DNA of 64,000 nucleotides from an uncultured Lachnospiraceae bacterium (GCA_910579735.1 CAJTUZ010000001.1:248001-312000); one strand, 5' to 3'. Positions 48,949 through 58,070 are shown, counted from the stretch's first letter. The notes: a model not told the origin generated them from the sequence alone. Translations and numbers: made by a program.

Positions 48949-49503
48949 ATGTTAAAACACGGGATTCTGGGATTGTTAAATTATTGCGATATGACGGGAT
49001 ACGAAATTATGGAAGTATTCCGGGATTCCCTGCGTTTTTTCTGGAATGCCCGGACAAGTCAGATTTACAGGGAACTACAGGGACTGGAAGGAAAAAAGTG
49101 GGTCAGTAAGACCCTGGTGGCACAGGCAGGAAAACCGGATAAAAAAGTCTATTCTATTACGGAAGAAGGAAAAAAGGAACTGCTTTTGTGGCTTGCGGAT
49201 GAAAAGATAGGATTTACGCATAGGGTGCCGCTTTTGATGAAGACTTTTTTCTTAGGGGAGCGGAGCAGAGAAGAGAATATTGCTTATTTTAAGGGGATTA
49301 TAACGTATTGCGAGATGTTTTTGAAAAATCTCGCACCGGTGCCGCAGAGCATTGATGCCTACGGCAGTAATCTTGATGATCAGGAAAAAGCATTATATTG
49401 GAAAATGACGGTGGATTACGGACGACGGAATATGATGATGTGCGCAGACTGGGCAAAAGACTGTATAGAACAGCTGGAAAAGCTGCCGCGGCAGAGCGGA
49501 TGA
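48949..49503 (+). CDS. PadR-family transcriptional regulator
   Basis: 184 residues. The winged helix is KHGILGLLNYCDMTGYEI and SQIYRELQGLEGKKWVSK, then KVYSITEEGKKELLLWL; the C-terminal helical part (about 105-180) gives the dimer. Class is PadR-s2-like by length. It usually represses a neighbouring transporter or stress gene. Here its neighbour downstream is DUF305 on the other strand, and no transporter follows, so the target is not evident. A ribosome site GGGAAGGG precedes the ATG. Confidence 0.88.
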   Translation: MLKHGILGLLNYCDMTGYEIMEVFRDSLRFFWNARTSQIYRELQGLEGKKWVSKTLVAQAGKPDKKVYSITEEGKKELLLWLADEKIGFTHRVPLLMKTFFLGERSREENIAYFKGIITYCEMFLKNLAPVPQSIDAYGSNLDDQEKALYWKMTVDYGRRNMMMCADWAKDCIEQLEKLPRQSG

Positions 49504-49530
49504 GAAATCATCCGAAATGCCGCGGTTTTG
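49486..49530 (+). terminator. terminator at the end of padR
   Basis: CCGCGGCA (49486-49493) pairs with TGCCGCGG (49518-49525), with an inner CGGATG/CATCCG stem, then TTTTG. The stem begins within the coding region. Confidence 0.8.
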
Positions 49531-49540
49531 TTTAACAAAA

Positions 49541-49572
49541 GAATGACTCGCGAAGCGTGGCATTCGTTGTTT
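49541..49572. terminator. convergent terminator beside the DUF305 gene
   Basis: GAATG...CGC-GAA-GCG...CATTC (49541-49565) has a long T-run on one side (plus strand) and CATTCTTTTG on the other, so it can serve both strands. Confidence 0.6.
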
Positions 49573-49573
49573 T

Positions 49574-50197
49574 TTAACGGCAGATACATTTTAGAAGTCC
49601 CTGCAGACGGCAGATGCCTTCCGCCTGCGAAACAATGATCGATTCTAAGACTGGCTGCAGCTCCGGACAGATTTGGCATTGCAGTGTGATCTCGGAAAAT
49701 GCAACGGCGCCCTCGTGATGCGGAATCATTTCCCGCAGGAAGTTGCAGTCTACGGAGTTTACGGATGCGGCATCCCGCATACGCCGGAACATGGTTTGGA
49801 AGACCTTATCTGCGGCATTTCGCCAGGAGCATAGATCTTCTTCGCAGTTACATTTTTCACTGCAGCAGGCAAGCATATTTTCCATGTCGGCAATGCTTTT
49901 CGTCTGTTCTTCTATGATATGACAGGCAATCTGCTCTATCTCGGGGTTGGTCGTATACTTTTCAATATTCCTGGCCATTTGAATGGCCGCTTTATGATGC
50001 GGGATCATCTGCACGATAAAATTGTGGGAAATGCTGTCGCATAATCTGGCATGCGTCATGCCGCGGATCATTTCATCGAGGATACAGCGGTAAGTGTTCA
50101 GGTAATTCTGTGTATTGCGGCTGAGAGGAACGTTTTTATTGCAGGATCTGTTTACTCTGTTCATGAGTCGGAGTTTCCTTTTCGACATTTTTTTCAT
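49574..50197 (-). CDS. DUF305 protein with two HH motifs and no signal
   Basis: 207 residues. Two DUF305 repeats each carry the paired His: FIVQMIPHHKAAIQMA (about residues 62-77) and FLREMIPHHEGAVAFSE (about 151-167). Cysteine-rich stretches CCSEKCNCEEDLC lie between. DUF305 proteins are mostly exported and suggested to bind metals. This one has no signal sequence, so it should be cytoplasmic. Several Met codons could start it; a better-placed AAAGGA supports the one at 50164, but the longer reading (50197) is kept here. Function not established. Confidence 0.7.
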   Translation of the reverse strand: MKKMSKRKLRLMNRVNRSCNKNVPLSRNTQNYLNTYRCILDEMIRGMTHARLCDSISHNFIVQMIPHHKAAIQMARNIEKYTTNPEIEQIACHIIEEQTKSIADMENMLACCSEKCNCEEDLCSWRNAADKVFQTMFRRMRDAASVNSVDCNFLREMIPHHEGAVAFSEITLQCQICPELQPVLESIIVSQAEGICRLQGLLKCICR

Positions 50198-50250
50198 TAT
50201 GTAATATGTTATGCGGGAGGGAGCAGGGGGGTGAAACGGATAGCAATTGA

Positions 50251-50778
50251 AACTTATGTACTTTATTCCCGCGGGTCATTATTTGTCCCGCTGCCTGCGG
50301 CGGGGACTTTGACTTTTGTTATCAGCTACGGTATTCTAAGAGAAAGAACTGCTGGAATCTGCTGGGAAATGAAAAAAGATATGCGATTTTAGCATTGAGA
50401 GATCAGAAGCCGGTTTGTCTGGTTTCGCTCCAGTACGGGTATGTGCGGATGTCGGATGAGGGAGACATTTTGCTTAATGTGGAAGATTACGATGGCATGT
50501 ATGAGCCGTATGATGATGGCGGCGGAGCCATGATGCTGCATACGTGGAAAGATTCTTATCTGTATTATGAGGACGGTGCATATAAAGAGTATGGCGCAGC
50601 CAGAATAACAGAGACAGAGTTTTTGTCTTATCAGCATGCACAGACATTGAAAGAGATAATTGAGGAAGAATTGTATGGGAACCGAATGAGGAAATTGAAG
50701 TGGTGTATTAACAGGGAATGGAGAATCTATAGACATAGGATGTACTTTTATGGAGGAAACAAAGATGACAGACGATAA
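50251..50778 (+). pseudogene. 5'-truncated or frameshifted gene remnant
   Basis: The frame is open from 50251 to the stop at 50778 but has no ATG or GTG before a lone TTG at 50395 without a ribosome site. The residues just upstream of that TTG (NLLGNEKRYAILAL) read like protein continuing into LRDQKPVCLVSLQYGYVR. From there on an ordinary beta-rich acidic protein is read (VEDYDGMYEPYDDGGGAMML, YLYYEDGAYKEYGAARITE). This suggests a gene that lost its 5' end. Its last bases overlap the start of the LacI gene by 14. I do not recognise the family. A small gene using TTG remains possible. Confidence 0.5.
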
Positions 50779-51766
50779 AAATCTCACGATCGGCGATATT
50801 GCCGAAGAACTCGGGGTATCCAAAACGACCGTTTCCCGTGCGATCTCCGGCAAAGGACGGATCGGAGAAAAAACGCGGGAGAAAGTTCTGCGCTATATCA
50901 AGGAGCATGATTACAGACCGAACGTCATCGCCAAAGGACTGGCCCAGTCCAGGACCTATAATATCGGCCTTGTGATTCCGGGCAGCTATCATCTCGTAGA
51001 GCTTCCTTTTTTCCAGAACTGTATGCTCGGTATCGGTAAAACGGCCTCTATGCTCGATTATGACGTGCTGATCTCCGTCGTGATGCCGGATGATATTTCA
51101 AGGCTTCGCCGCATTGTGACCAATCATAAAGTAGACGGTGTTATTTTAACCAGGACCTTACTGGAAGATGCTTCGGTAGCATATTTGAAAGAAGCGGGCA
51201 TACCGTTTGTGACCATCGGAAGCACCGGGGACGATGCAGTCGTGCAGATCGACAACGATCACAGAAGCGCCTGCAGGGAACTGACGGAAAGCATGCTGGC
51301 GCAGGGCCTTGAGAGGATCGCTCTGATCGGCGGCAGTCAGGGATATGTGGTAAACGACAACCGTCTGGGCGGTTTCCTTGACGCATATGAAAAATCCGGT
51401 CAACAACCCGTAAGAGAACAGATTTTTCTGGATGTGGAAAAAGGAGAGGAAGTAGAGGCGATTGTCGGCAGTCTGCTGCAGAAAGGGATAGAATGTATCA
51501 TTACTATGGATGATTATCTGTGCAGCTGTGTATTAAATACGCTGCGGCAGAGAAGAATAGAAGTACCGGGGAGAGTGAAGGTAGCCTCTTTCTACGACAG
51601 TTCTCTGCTGGCGAACAATATTCCTTCGATCACGTCCATTCAGTTTGATGTGGAAGAACTCGGAGAGAGAGCCTGCAAAACACTTTTGCAAATGATCGAA
51701 GGAGAAATGACAGAGCCGCATGCGCTGCTTGGCTACCGGATATCTTTGCGGGAATCGACGGCATGA
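50765..51766 (+). CDS. LacI-family transcriptional regulator
   Basis: 333 residues from ATG 50765, after GGAGGAAAC (50752-50760). The ATG at 50750 has no site of its own. HTH is TIGDIAEELGVSKTTVSRAI; hinge YRPNVIAKGLAQSRTYNIG; then a two-lobed sugar-binding domain ending FDVEELGERACKTLLQMIEG. It sits directly upstream of the strong promoter at 51817 and the galactan-region genes, so that transcript is the natural target. The ligand is probably a galactose-containing sugar (inference). Confidence 0.9.
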   Translation: MTDDKNLTIGDIAEELGVSKTTVSRAISGKGRIGEKTREKVLRYIKEHDYRPNVIAKGLAQSRTYNIGLVIPGSYHLVELPFFQNCMLGIGKTASMLDYDVLISVVMPDDISRLRRIVTNHKVDGVILTRTLLEDASVAYLKEAGIPFVTIGSTGDDAVVQIDNDHRSACRELTESMLAQGLERIALIGGSQGYVVNDNRLGGFLDAYEKSGQQPVREQIFLDVEKGEEVEAIVGSLLQKGIECIITMDDYLCSCVLNTLRQRRIEVPGRVKVASFYDSSLLANNIPSITSIQFDVEELGERACKTLLQMIEGEMTEPHALLGYRISLRESTA

Positions 51767-51816
51767 TTTGTGCAAAATAGATAATTTGGTATGTGTGAAA
51801 TAGGCAAATATACACA

Positions 51817-51845
51817 TTGACAACAATAGGTGCGTCTGTTATTCT
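51817..51845 (+). promoter_or_regulatory. strong promoter with flanking repeat
   Basis: TTGACA (51817-51822), 17 bases, TATTCT (51840-51845). ATGTGT (51791-51796) and ACACAT (51812-51817) form an inverted repeat over and above the -35, a possible operator of the LacI protein at 50765. Confidence 0.7.
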
Positions 51846-51910
51846 AAGCACATGAACAACCGATTGCGCATTGGTAAAATCAAGGGAAAAAGCGAAAAAT
51901 GGAGGGCAAT

Positions 51911-53770
51911 ATGGAGAATAAGTTTATTGTAAACATTATCCATCGTCCGGAAATGGTTCCTGAATATGCAGAGAAGGTGACCGGACACGGAAAAGAAGAA
52001 GATATCAGCAGAAAAGCATTGTTGACGGAGTCTTTGGACATTTTTAAAACACAGCAGGCGATCGCGCATAAGAACGGCCTGAAAACGACGATTCAGATGA
52101 CATATGCTTCCCTGTTCAATGACGAGGCGGTTGCGCTTGCCAAAGCAGACCATGAGAAATACGGAGACGAGATCGCTTTGTCTTTGCTTGGACTGCCCTG
52201 CAAGGAATTTCGTGAAAAATATAAAACAAAGGATTTCTGTATCTGGATGTTTTCCATGGAAGACAAGATCTCAATCGTAAATGACGTTTTCGGCAAGTTC
52301 CATGAGCGTTTCGGTTTTTATCCCGAATCTACAGGTTCTTATTATATGGATGCCGATCTGGTAAATTATATCAAGGAAAAATATCCGATGGTGAAATGTG
52401 CCGTTGCAACCTGTTGGGAAGAGGGGCCGAAGGCATATCATACATGTAATAATTCCTGGTATACTTTCATGGATGGCGGCCCGTGGGCGCCGTGGATCCC
52501 GAGTAAACAGAATGTGCACGCTCCGGCAGCCAATGAAGCGGAAGACAGCGGTATCGTGGCAATCCCTCACTTATCGCGGGACCTGATCGCATGTTATGAC
52601 GGAAACGGCTCCAATTTCGGCACGCATCCGCAGAACGTACTGCGCAGCATGAGCTATGACAGCAAGACATGGGAATATCCGTATTTATATAATCTGATCG
52701 ACCAATATCGTGACCTTGCAAAATATAACAATGGTTATGCTTACAATATGATGTTCGTAGGCCCCGGCTGGATGAACAAAATGGGCCGCTGGGAAGCGCC
52801 GTACGAGCTGTTATTAAAGTCTTATGAGGACGGCATGGCATATTACGGGCAGCTGAAAAAGGAAGGTAAGCTGGACGATATGACAATGGCCGAGTTCGCT
52901 GACTATTTCCGTGGTAAGAGGACGCTTACCGAGCCGGAATGCGCTCTTTGGAGAGATATCTTATATGGTTCGGACAAACAGTTATTCTGGTACTGTGATC
53001 CTTATATGAGAGTCTGTGCGAATATGGATCAGGGCGGCGCGATCGTTGATCTGCGGCCTTACGCGGCGAAACTGGAATGGCCGGTGGGAATCGGCACCAA
53101 ACATGTTACGGATGCATCCTATCCGTTCCTGATTCAGGAAAAATACAGGGCCGGATACTTTACGCATTATGCAGGAGAAGGCACGGTAAGAAGCGCCAAG
53201 CTGACATACAAAGGCGAGGAAGTGGATCTGTGTCTTTGCAGGACGAAAGCGCATTTTTCCGAGGAGGAAAATGCTTCGGGAGAAGGGAAGACGAGAATCC
53301 TGACGCTTGATCCGGTGGATATCGAATTCTATGATCTGACCGTGAAACTGCAGACGAAGATGTATTTTGAAGAAGGCAGTTCCGCTGTTAAGATTGAAAG
53401 AACTGTTCTGGAAATGAGCGATCCGAATGCGGAAGTGGAGATCAACGAGTATATGGTAGCATGCTACGGCACAACGGAATACTCCGAAGATATGAGCAAT
53501 ATCACCCTTACCTGTACAAACGGTACGGACAGCAAAGAGATCCGTTACGCATATAAATGCCGTGAAGAGCAGATGGAGGGCGCGTCGGAAGTGATTTCTG
53601 TGATACCGGAGATTCAGACAAGAGTTTCTTTAAGCTGTGAGAAGAAGGAAGCAGTCGGCTATATCAAGGAAGGGTATGCTTTCTCACCGATGTTTACGTT
53701 AGGATATACGACCAAGTTAAAAGATAAGGAGGTATTTGCGACATGGCTCAATCTGGCAAAGGCAAATTAA
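51911..53770 (+). CDS. unrecognised 619-residue protein of the galactan region
   Basis: Start at 51911 after GGAGGG (51901-51906), which itself includes a competing ATG (51899). No signal or membrane segment, so cytoplasmic. The first 300 residues alternate strands and helices, with TIQMTYASLFNDEAVALAKA, FGFYPESTGSYYMDADLV and MFVGPGWMNKMGRWEAPYE, a layout like GH57 or polysaccharide-deacetylase-type barrels. The last 250 are beta-rich (YFTHYAGEGTVRSAKLTYKG and onwards). I recall domains of unknown function with a similar pattern (DUF3863/3864) but cannot confirm. A glycoside-acting enzyme is the best inference, given the strong promoter, the LacI gene before it and GH53 after it. The last 28 bases overlap the next gene. 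Confidence 0.6.
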   Translation: MENKFIVNIIHRPEMVPEYAEKVTGHGKEEDISRKALLTESLDIFKTQQAIAHKNGLKTTIQMTYASLFNDEAVALAKADHEKYGDEIALSLLGLPCKEFREKYKTKDFCIWMFSMEDKISIVNDVFGKFHERFGFYPESTGSYYMDADLVNYIKEKYPMVKCAVATCWEEGPKAYHTCNNSWYTFMDGGPWAPWIPSKQNVHAPAANEAEDSGIVAIPHLSRDLIACYDGNGSNFGTHPQNVLRSMSYDSKTWEYPYLYNLIDQYRDLAKYNNGYAYNMMFVGPGWMNKMGRWEAPYELLLKSYEDGMAYYGQLKKEGKLDDMTMAEFADYFRGKRTLTEPECALWRDILYGSDKQLFWYCDPYMRVCANMDQGGAIVDLRPYAAKLEWPVGIGTKHVTDASYPFLIQEKYRAGYFTHYAGEGTVRSAKLTYKGEEVDLCLCRTKAHFSEEENASGEGKTRILTLDPVDIEFYDLTVKLQTKMYFEEGSSAVKIERTVLEMSDPNAEVEINEYMVACYGTTEYSEDMSNITLTCTNGTDSKEIRYAYKCREEQMEGASEVISVIPEIQTRVSLSCEKKEAVGYIKEGYAFSPMFTLGYTTKLKDKEVFATWLNLAKAN

Positions 53771-53961
53771 ATTACAGATGTCCCTCCTGTTTTATGAGAG
53801 ATCTGGATATCGATATGTTTTATGATAAAGACAAAAAGGAATATCACTGTATCCGCTGTCAGTATGTCGGAACGGAAGAGGATGTTCTGGAGAAAAACGA
53901 GATGGTCAGGTTCCGTTATAAGGATGCAATGAAAAGGTTTACGAAATTTGATTTTGATTAA
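53743..53961 (+). CDS. 72-residue zinc-ribbon protein
   Basis: One zinc ribbon, CPSC (about residues 13-16) with CIRC (about 36-39), then a charged helical tail (EEDVLEKNEMVRFRYKDAMK). It starts 28 bases inside the preceding gene, after AAGGAGG, so the two are translated together. Function not recognised. A hairpin GCTGAG/CTCAGC (53978-53996) follows. Confidence 0.7.
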   Translation: MAQSGKGKLNYRCPSCFMRDLDIDMFYDKDKKEYHCIRCQYVGTEEDVLEKNEMVRFRYKDAMKRFTKFDFD

Positions 53962-54031
53962 ATCAAATGTTGTCCAAGCTGAGAAAAGGACTCAGCATCA
54001 GTATAGATAATGGATGGAGATATGATAACGG

Positions 54032-55138
54032 ATGAAATTTTTAAAGGGTATGGATATTTCTACGCTGCAGGAAGTGGAAAGCCTGGGAGGCAGATTTTAT
54101 GATCATGGCGTAGAAAAGGATGTTTTGGATATTCTGAAAAGTTATGATGTGAATGCGGTGCGCCTCCGGCTGTGGAACGATCCGTATACGGAAGAGGGAA
54201 AACCCTACGGAGCGGGTACCAATGACCTGCCGACGACGATAGCGCTTGCAAAGCGGGCGCTTGCAAAGGATATGGAAGTGCTGCTTGATTTCCATTACAG
54301 TGATTTCTGGGCCGATCCCGGGAAGCAGAGAGTTCCCAAGGCGTGGCGCGGCATGGATCTGGAACAGCTGGAAGAGGCAGTGTATCGCTATACCAAGGAA
54401 ACTTTAGAGACGATGCGGAAAGAAAATGCGTTTCCCACACTGGTACAGGTAGGCAACGAAGTGACAAACGGACTGCTCTGGCCGTATGGGCAGGTGCCGG
54501 ATTACGACAATCTGGCACGGCTGTTGAATGCCGGCATCAGAGGCGTCAGAGCGGTAGACGATAAAATTCCGATCGTTATTCATCTGGATAACGGCGGGAA
54601 TAACGCACTTTACCGGGAGTGGTTCGATCACTTTATGGAAAAAGGCGGGGATTTCCAGATCATCGGGTTGTCATACTATCCATTCTGGCACGGAACCATG
54701 GATGATCTGCGTAACAATATGCATGACATTGCGCTCCGTTACGGGAAAGAACTGATGGTGGTGGAAGTGTCCATGGGATATACAATGGAAGATTATGCCG
54801 CTTATGAGAAGCTGGAACCGGAGGAGCGAAAAGGTATGGCTACAAAACCCGAACTGGCCGAAAAGATAGAATATCCGATGACAAAAGAGGGACAGAAACG
54901 ATTCATGGAAGATTTCTGTAAGCTGTTAAAAGAAGTGCCGGAAGGAAAGGCAAAGGGATATTTTTACTGGGAAGCCGCATGGATTCCGGTTGTCGGCTCC
55001 GGCTGGGCTACGAAAGAAGCGATCGCCTATATGGACGAAAAAGGCCCCGGCGGCAATGAATGGGCGAATCAGGCGTTGTTCGATTATGATGGCAACGCAC
55101 TGCCGGCACTCGAAGCGGTCAGGGACTTTGCAGTCTGA
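54032..55138 (+). CDS. second GH53 galactanase, intracellular
   Basis: 368 residues, a lone GH53 barrel: FLKGMDISTLQEVESLGGRF, VRLRLWNDPYTEEG, acid/base Glu in VQVGNEVTNGLLW, FYPFWHG-like [12 protein letters not shown], nucleophile Glu in LMVVEVSMGY. No signal peptide and no binding module, so it would act on imported oligosaccharides, unlike the surface enzyme at 37790. It lies between the zinc-ribbon gene and the LacI gene on the other strand. The loop around FYWEAAWIPVVGSG is intact. Confidence 0.92.
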   Translation: MKFLKGMDISTLQEVESLGGRFYDHGVEKDVLDILKSYDVNAVRLRLWNDPYTEEGKPYGAGTNDLPTTIALAKRALAKDMEVLLDFHYSDFWADPGKQRVPKAWRGMDLEQLEEAVYRYTKETLETMRKENAFPTLVQVGNEVTNGLLWPYGQVPDYDNLARLLNAGIRGVRAVDDKIPIVIHLDNGGNNALYREWFDHFMEKGGDFQIIGLSYYPFWHGTMDDLRNNMHDIALRYGKELMVVEVSMGYTMEDYAAYEKLEPEERKGMATKPELAEKIEYPMTKEGQKRFMEDFCKLLKEVPEGKAKGYFYWEAAWIPVVGSGWATKEAIAYMDEKGPGGNEWANQALFDYDGNALPALEAVRDFAV

Positions 55139-55156
55139 TACAGCAGGACTGCCATA

Positions 55157-56185
55157 TCAGCATAGGAAGGGTTCGCCGCGTGTGATATCCGATGTCTTGA
55201 CGGGCCCGGTGGAATTTCTGACAATAAGCTGGGGACGCAGCAGATTTTTGCAGACGGATACATGGTTGATTGCGGAATGCAGGGTGTAAAAACCGCATTT
55301 GCCAAGCTCAAGGCGTTCCTGTCTGACAGTCGTTAAGGGCGGTTCCAGCCGTGCAGAGACAGGAATATCGTCGAAACCGACGATACTGACATCTTCCGGG
55401 ACCCGAAAGCCGTGTGCCTGACATTCGTCCAAAACGCCCGAGGCAAGCAGATCGTTTCCGCATACAATCGCGGTAACGCCAAGGGAAAGCAGCTTCATTA
55501 CATGGGGTTTGGCAGCGGCGGCCACGTAATAACCGTAAGGCATCCATTTTTCGTCAATTTCCAGATCGTGAGCCGCCATGCTTTCAACGTAGGCCTGTCT
55601 GCGCTGCTCTGTGATCATGGAATGCCAGGAACCGCTGATCATGGCGATCTTACGGTGGCCGAGGGCGATCAGATGTTCAATGGCGTCGTCGATGCCTTCA
55701 AAGCTGTCGGTGCCGATATAGCTGACATTGGGATTTTTGCGTACGTAATTATCGAAAAGAGTCGTCGGTATCGTGGTGGTCTGAAACTGCTCCATCCATG
55801 CGTCCTTCAGAGCAAATCCTACGATGAAAGCGCCGACGTAGCTGTTTTTCAACATGTAGGTATCATATTTCTCCGAAGCCTGGAAGGCGGGCGTGACAGG
55901 TACGACAGAAACGTCGTAATTAGCGGGATAAGCGGCCTGCTTGAACCCGAGGATGATATCATAGCCGAATTGCTCGACAGTCTGATAGTCCATGTTTTCG
56001 ATGAAGATACAAAGTCTTTGGTTTTCTTTGGTACGCATCTGTCTGGGCATATAACCCAGTTCTATGGCAGTATCAAATACGGCCTGACGGAGCTGTTCGC
56101 TGATGTCGCTGGCGCCGTTTAGTCCTTTGGAGACGGTACTGACCGAGATGCCCAGTTTATTTGCAATATCTTTAATGGTAGCCAT
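55157..56185 (-). CDS. LacI-family regulator, divergent from ganSPQ-like genes
   Basis: 342 residues. HTH TIKDIANKLGISVSTVSKGL with hinge LGYMPRQMRTKE; then a ligand-binding domain with ITEQRRQAYVESM and VGFDDIPVSARLEPPLTTVRQ. Transcribed away from the sugar-uptake genes. The palindrome at 56397-56432 on the far side is its likely operator, and a galacto-oligosaccharide its likely inducer (both inferred). AAGGAAG precedes the ATG. Confidence 0.92.
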   Translation of the reverse strand: MATIKDIANKLGISVSTVSKGLNGASDISEQLRQAVFDTAIELGYMPRQMRTKENQRLCIFIENMDYQTVEQFGYDIILGFKQAAYPANYDVSVVPVTPAFQASEKYDTYMLKNSYVGAFIVGFALKDAWMEQFQTTTIPTTLFDNYVRKNPNVSYIGTDSFEGIDDAIEHLIALGHRKIAMISGSWHSMITEQRRQAYVESMAAHDLEIDEKWMPYGYYVAAAAKPHVMKLLSLGVTAIVCGNDLLASGVLDECQAHGFRVPEDVSIVGFDDIPVSARLEPPLTTVRQERLELGKCGFYTLHSAINHVSVCKNLLRPQLIVRNSTGPVKTSDITRGEPFLC

Positions 56186-56364
56186 AATAAATTCTTCCTT
56201 GCATATAATATTTTTTTCAGTTTCCTAAAAATAAATATATAAATAAATATATTAAAAAAAAAAACATTTTTCAAGAAAAACAGATATGATTGTCAAAATT
56301 GACAAAAACTCTGCAAAAATAACATGATTAAATGACAAATTTACTATAAATTGAGAAACTATAG

Positions 56365-56393
56365 TTGACATTTTTCTTTTATAGTGATACATT
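56365..56393 (+). promoter_or_regulatory. promoter of the sugar-uptake genes
   Basis: TTGACA (56365-56370), a 17-base spacer, TACATT (56388-56393) preceded by TGA. It lies in the A/T-rich 372-base gap 56186-56557. Upstream A-tracts (56253-56263) may raise activity. Confidence 0.7.
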
Positions 56394-56396
56394 TAG

Positions 56397-56432
56397 TATA
56401 TCACGAAAGTTTACGAAAATATTCGCGATATA
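56397..56432. promoter_or_regulatory. 36-bp palindromic operator candidate
   Basis: TATATCACGAA (56397-56407) and TTCGCGATATA (56422-56432) are complementary in 10 of 11 positions. They sit immediately after the -10 box, over the expected transcription start, where a bound repressor would block. The divergent LacI protein (55157) is the likely ligand-controlled binder. Confidence 0.6.
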
Positions 56433-56557
56433 TTTCAGTTGTATATCTTGCCAGAATTTATTTATTATGATATAGGATGTGGCAGCACATTTTATATAAA
56501 AAATCACAGGCGTTATACAGACGTCAAAAAAGCAACAAGGAGAGAGAGGAAAAAGTT

Positions 56558-57937
56558 ATGAAGAAAAAAGTATTAGCAACAGTACTTGCAACAGCAATGG
56601 TTGCGGCATCTCTTGTTGGTTGTGGAGGCTCTTCCAACGAAACCGGCGGAGACAGTACACCGGCAGCAGATGATTCTGCAGCAGCAACAGATGACAGCAG
56701 CGCAGCAGACAGCAGCGCAGCAGACAGCAGCGATGCAGCGGCAGACAATGGCGATGCGGCAGCAGACGGCGGCAGCGAAGCCGTTGAATATGGTTCCGGC
56801 ACGATCACGATCTGGGTGGCTGAGAACGTTGTTGACTTTACAAATGAGAAAGCAGCAGAATTCTTTGCAGCAAATCCTGATATGGCAGGTTATACGGTTA
56901 CCGTTGAACCTGTAGGTGAAGGTGATGCAGCAGGCAACATGATCACTGACGTTGAAGGCGGTGCAGATATGTACGGTTTTGCACAGGATCAGATCACACG
57001 TCTTGTTTCGGCAGGCGCTCTGTGTCCTATCACAGGTGACAATGCAACATTCGTATCCGAGCAGAACGATGCAGGTGCGGCAAGCGCGGCAGTAGTTGGT
57101 GATATGACTTATGCATATCCGATGACATCCGATAACGGTTACTTCTTATATTATGACAGCAGTGTTGTAACAGATCCTACTTCTTTAGAGAAGATCGTTG
57201 CTGACTGTGAAGCGGCAGGCAAGAACTTCTATATGGAAATCAACTCCGGATGGTATCAGCCTGCATTCTTCTTTGCTACCGGATGTACATTAACTTATGA
57301 TACAGACAATGACGGTAACTTTACAGCATGCAATATCGATTATACGTCTGATGCAGGTTTGGTTGCACTCAAAGAGATCATTGAACTGGCTTCTTCCAAG
57401 TCCTTCCAGAATGGTTCTTCCATTTCCAGCGGTACAAACATCGGCGCTATCGTTGATGGTACATGGGATTCCGAAGCAGCAAAAGAGATCTTCGGCGACA
57501 ACTATGCTTGTGCAAAACTTCCTTCTTTCGAAGGTTCTGATGGAAAGACTTATCAGCTCAGCGGTTTCGGTGGATTCAAACTGTTAGGTATCAAACCGCA
57601 GGAAGACGCAGGCAAACTTGCAGTATGTCATGCACTTGCTCAGTATTTAACAGGTACGGATGTACAGCTTGCACGTTATCAGGCAGCAGGCTGGGGTCCT
57701 TCTAACGTAACGGCACAGCAGGATGCAGCAGTTCAGGCAGATGAAGCTTTATCCGCACTGGCAGAGCAGCTTGCAAACACAATTCCGCAGGGCAACTACC
57801 CTGGAGATTACTGGAACCTGGCAACAGCTCTTGGTGATGACATTATTTCCGGTACTTTAAGCACATCTTCAAGTGATGACGACTTAAAGGCAGCACTTCA
57901 GAACTTCCAGGATACCTGCATTTCTTATGCACAGTAA
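56558..57937 (+). CDS. ABC sugar-binding lipoprotein, GanS-like
   Basis: 459 residues starting at ATG 56558 after AGAGAGAGGAAAAAG. The lipoprotein signal ends in LVGC. A Ser/Ala/Asp linker of about 45 residues precedes the solute-binding fold of the maltose/galacto-oligosaccharide type (GTITIWVAENVVDFTNEKAA, then GGADMYGFAQDQITRL and MEINSGWYQPAFFFATG). It delivers oligosaccharides to the permeases that follow. The nearby galactanases suggest galacto-oligosaccharides as cargo. A near-perfect hairpin follows the stop. Confidence 0.85.
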   Translation: MKKKVLATVLATAMVAASLVGCGGSSNETGGDSTPAADDSAAATDDSSAADSSAADSSDAAADNGDAAADGGSEAVEYGSGTITIWVAENVVDFTNEKAAEFFAANPDMAGYTVTVEPVGEGDAAGNMITDVEGGADMYGFAQDQITRLVSAGALCPITGDNATFVSEQNDAGAASAAVVGDMTYAYPMTSDNGYFLYYDSSVVTDPTSLEKIVADCEAAGKNFYMEINSGWYQPAFFFATGCTLTYDTDNDGNFTACNIDYTSDAGLVALKEIIELASSKSFQNGSSISSGTNIGAIVDGTWDSEAAKEIFGDNYACAKLPSFEGSDGKTYQLSGFGGFKLLGIKPQEDAGKLAVCHALAQYLTGTDVQLARYQAAGWGPSNVTAQQDAAVQADEALSALAEQLANTIPQGNYPGDYWNLATALGDDIISGTLSTSSSDDDLKAALQNFQDTCISYAQ

Positions 57938-57970
57938 TTATGATCATTAAGTGATTATGATAAATGATAT

Positions 57971-57996
57971 CCGGCAGGGAGCATGCTCTCTGCCGG
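57971..57996 (+). terminator. leaky hairpin after the binding-protein gene
   Basis: CCGGCAGGGAGC (57971-57982) is complementary to GCTCTCTGCCGG (57985-57996) apart from one G-T pair. Only GTTATT follows, so it is likely an mRNA-stabilising and partial-termination hairpin, raising binding-protein levels over the permeases. Confidence 0.6.
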
Positions 57997-58070
57997 GTTA
58001 TTAAATGAATTTACTATATAATTTATTTCATAAATAAGTTAGGCATTACTTAGTCGGGAGGGATTTGAGT

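Noticed and set aside
57971..57996. Full terminator between binding protein and permeases
   Set aside because: No T-run follows, and the permeases lack a separate clear promoter, so read-through is expected.
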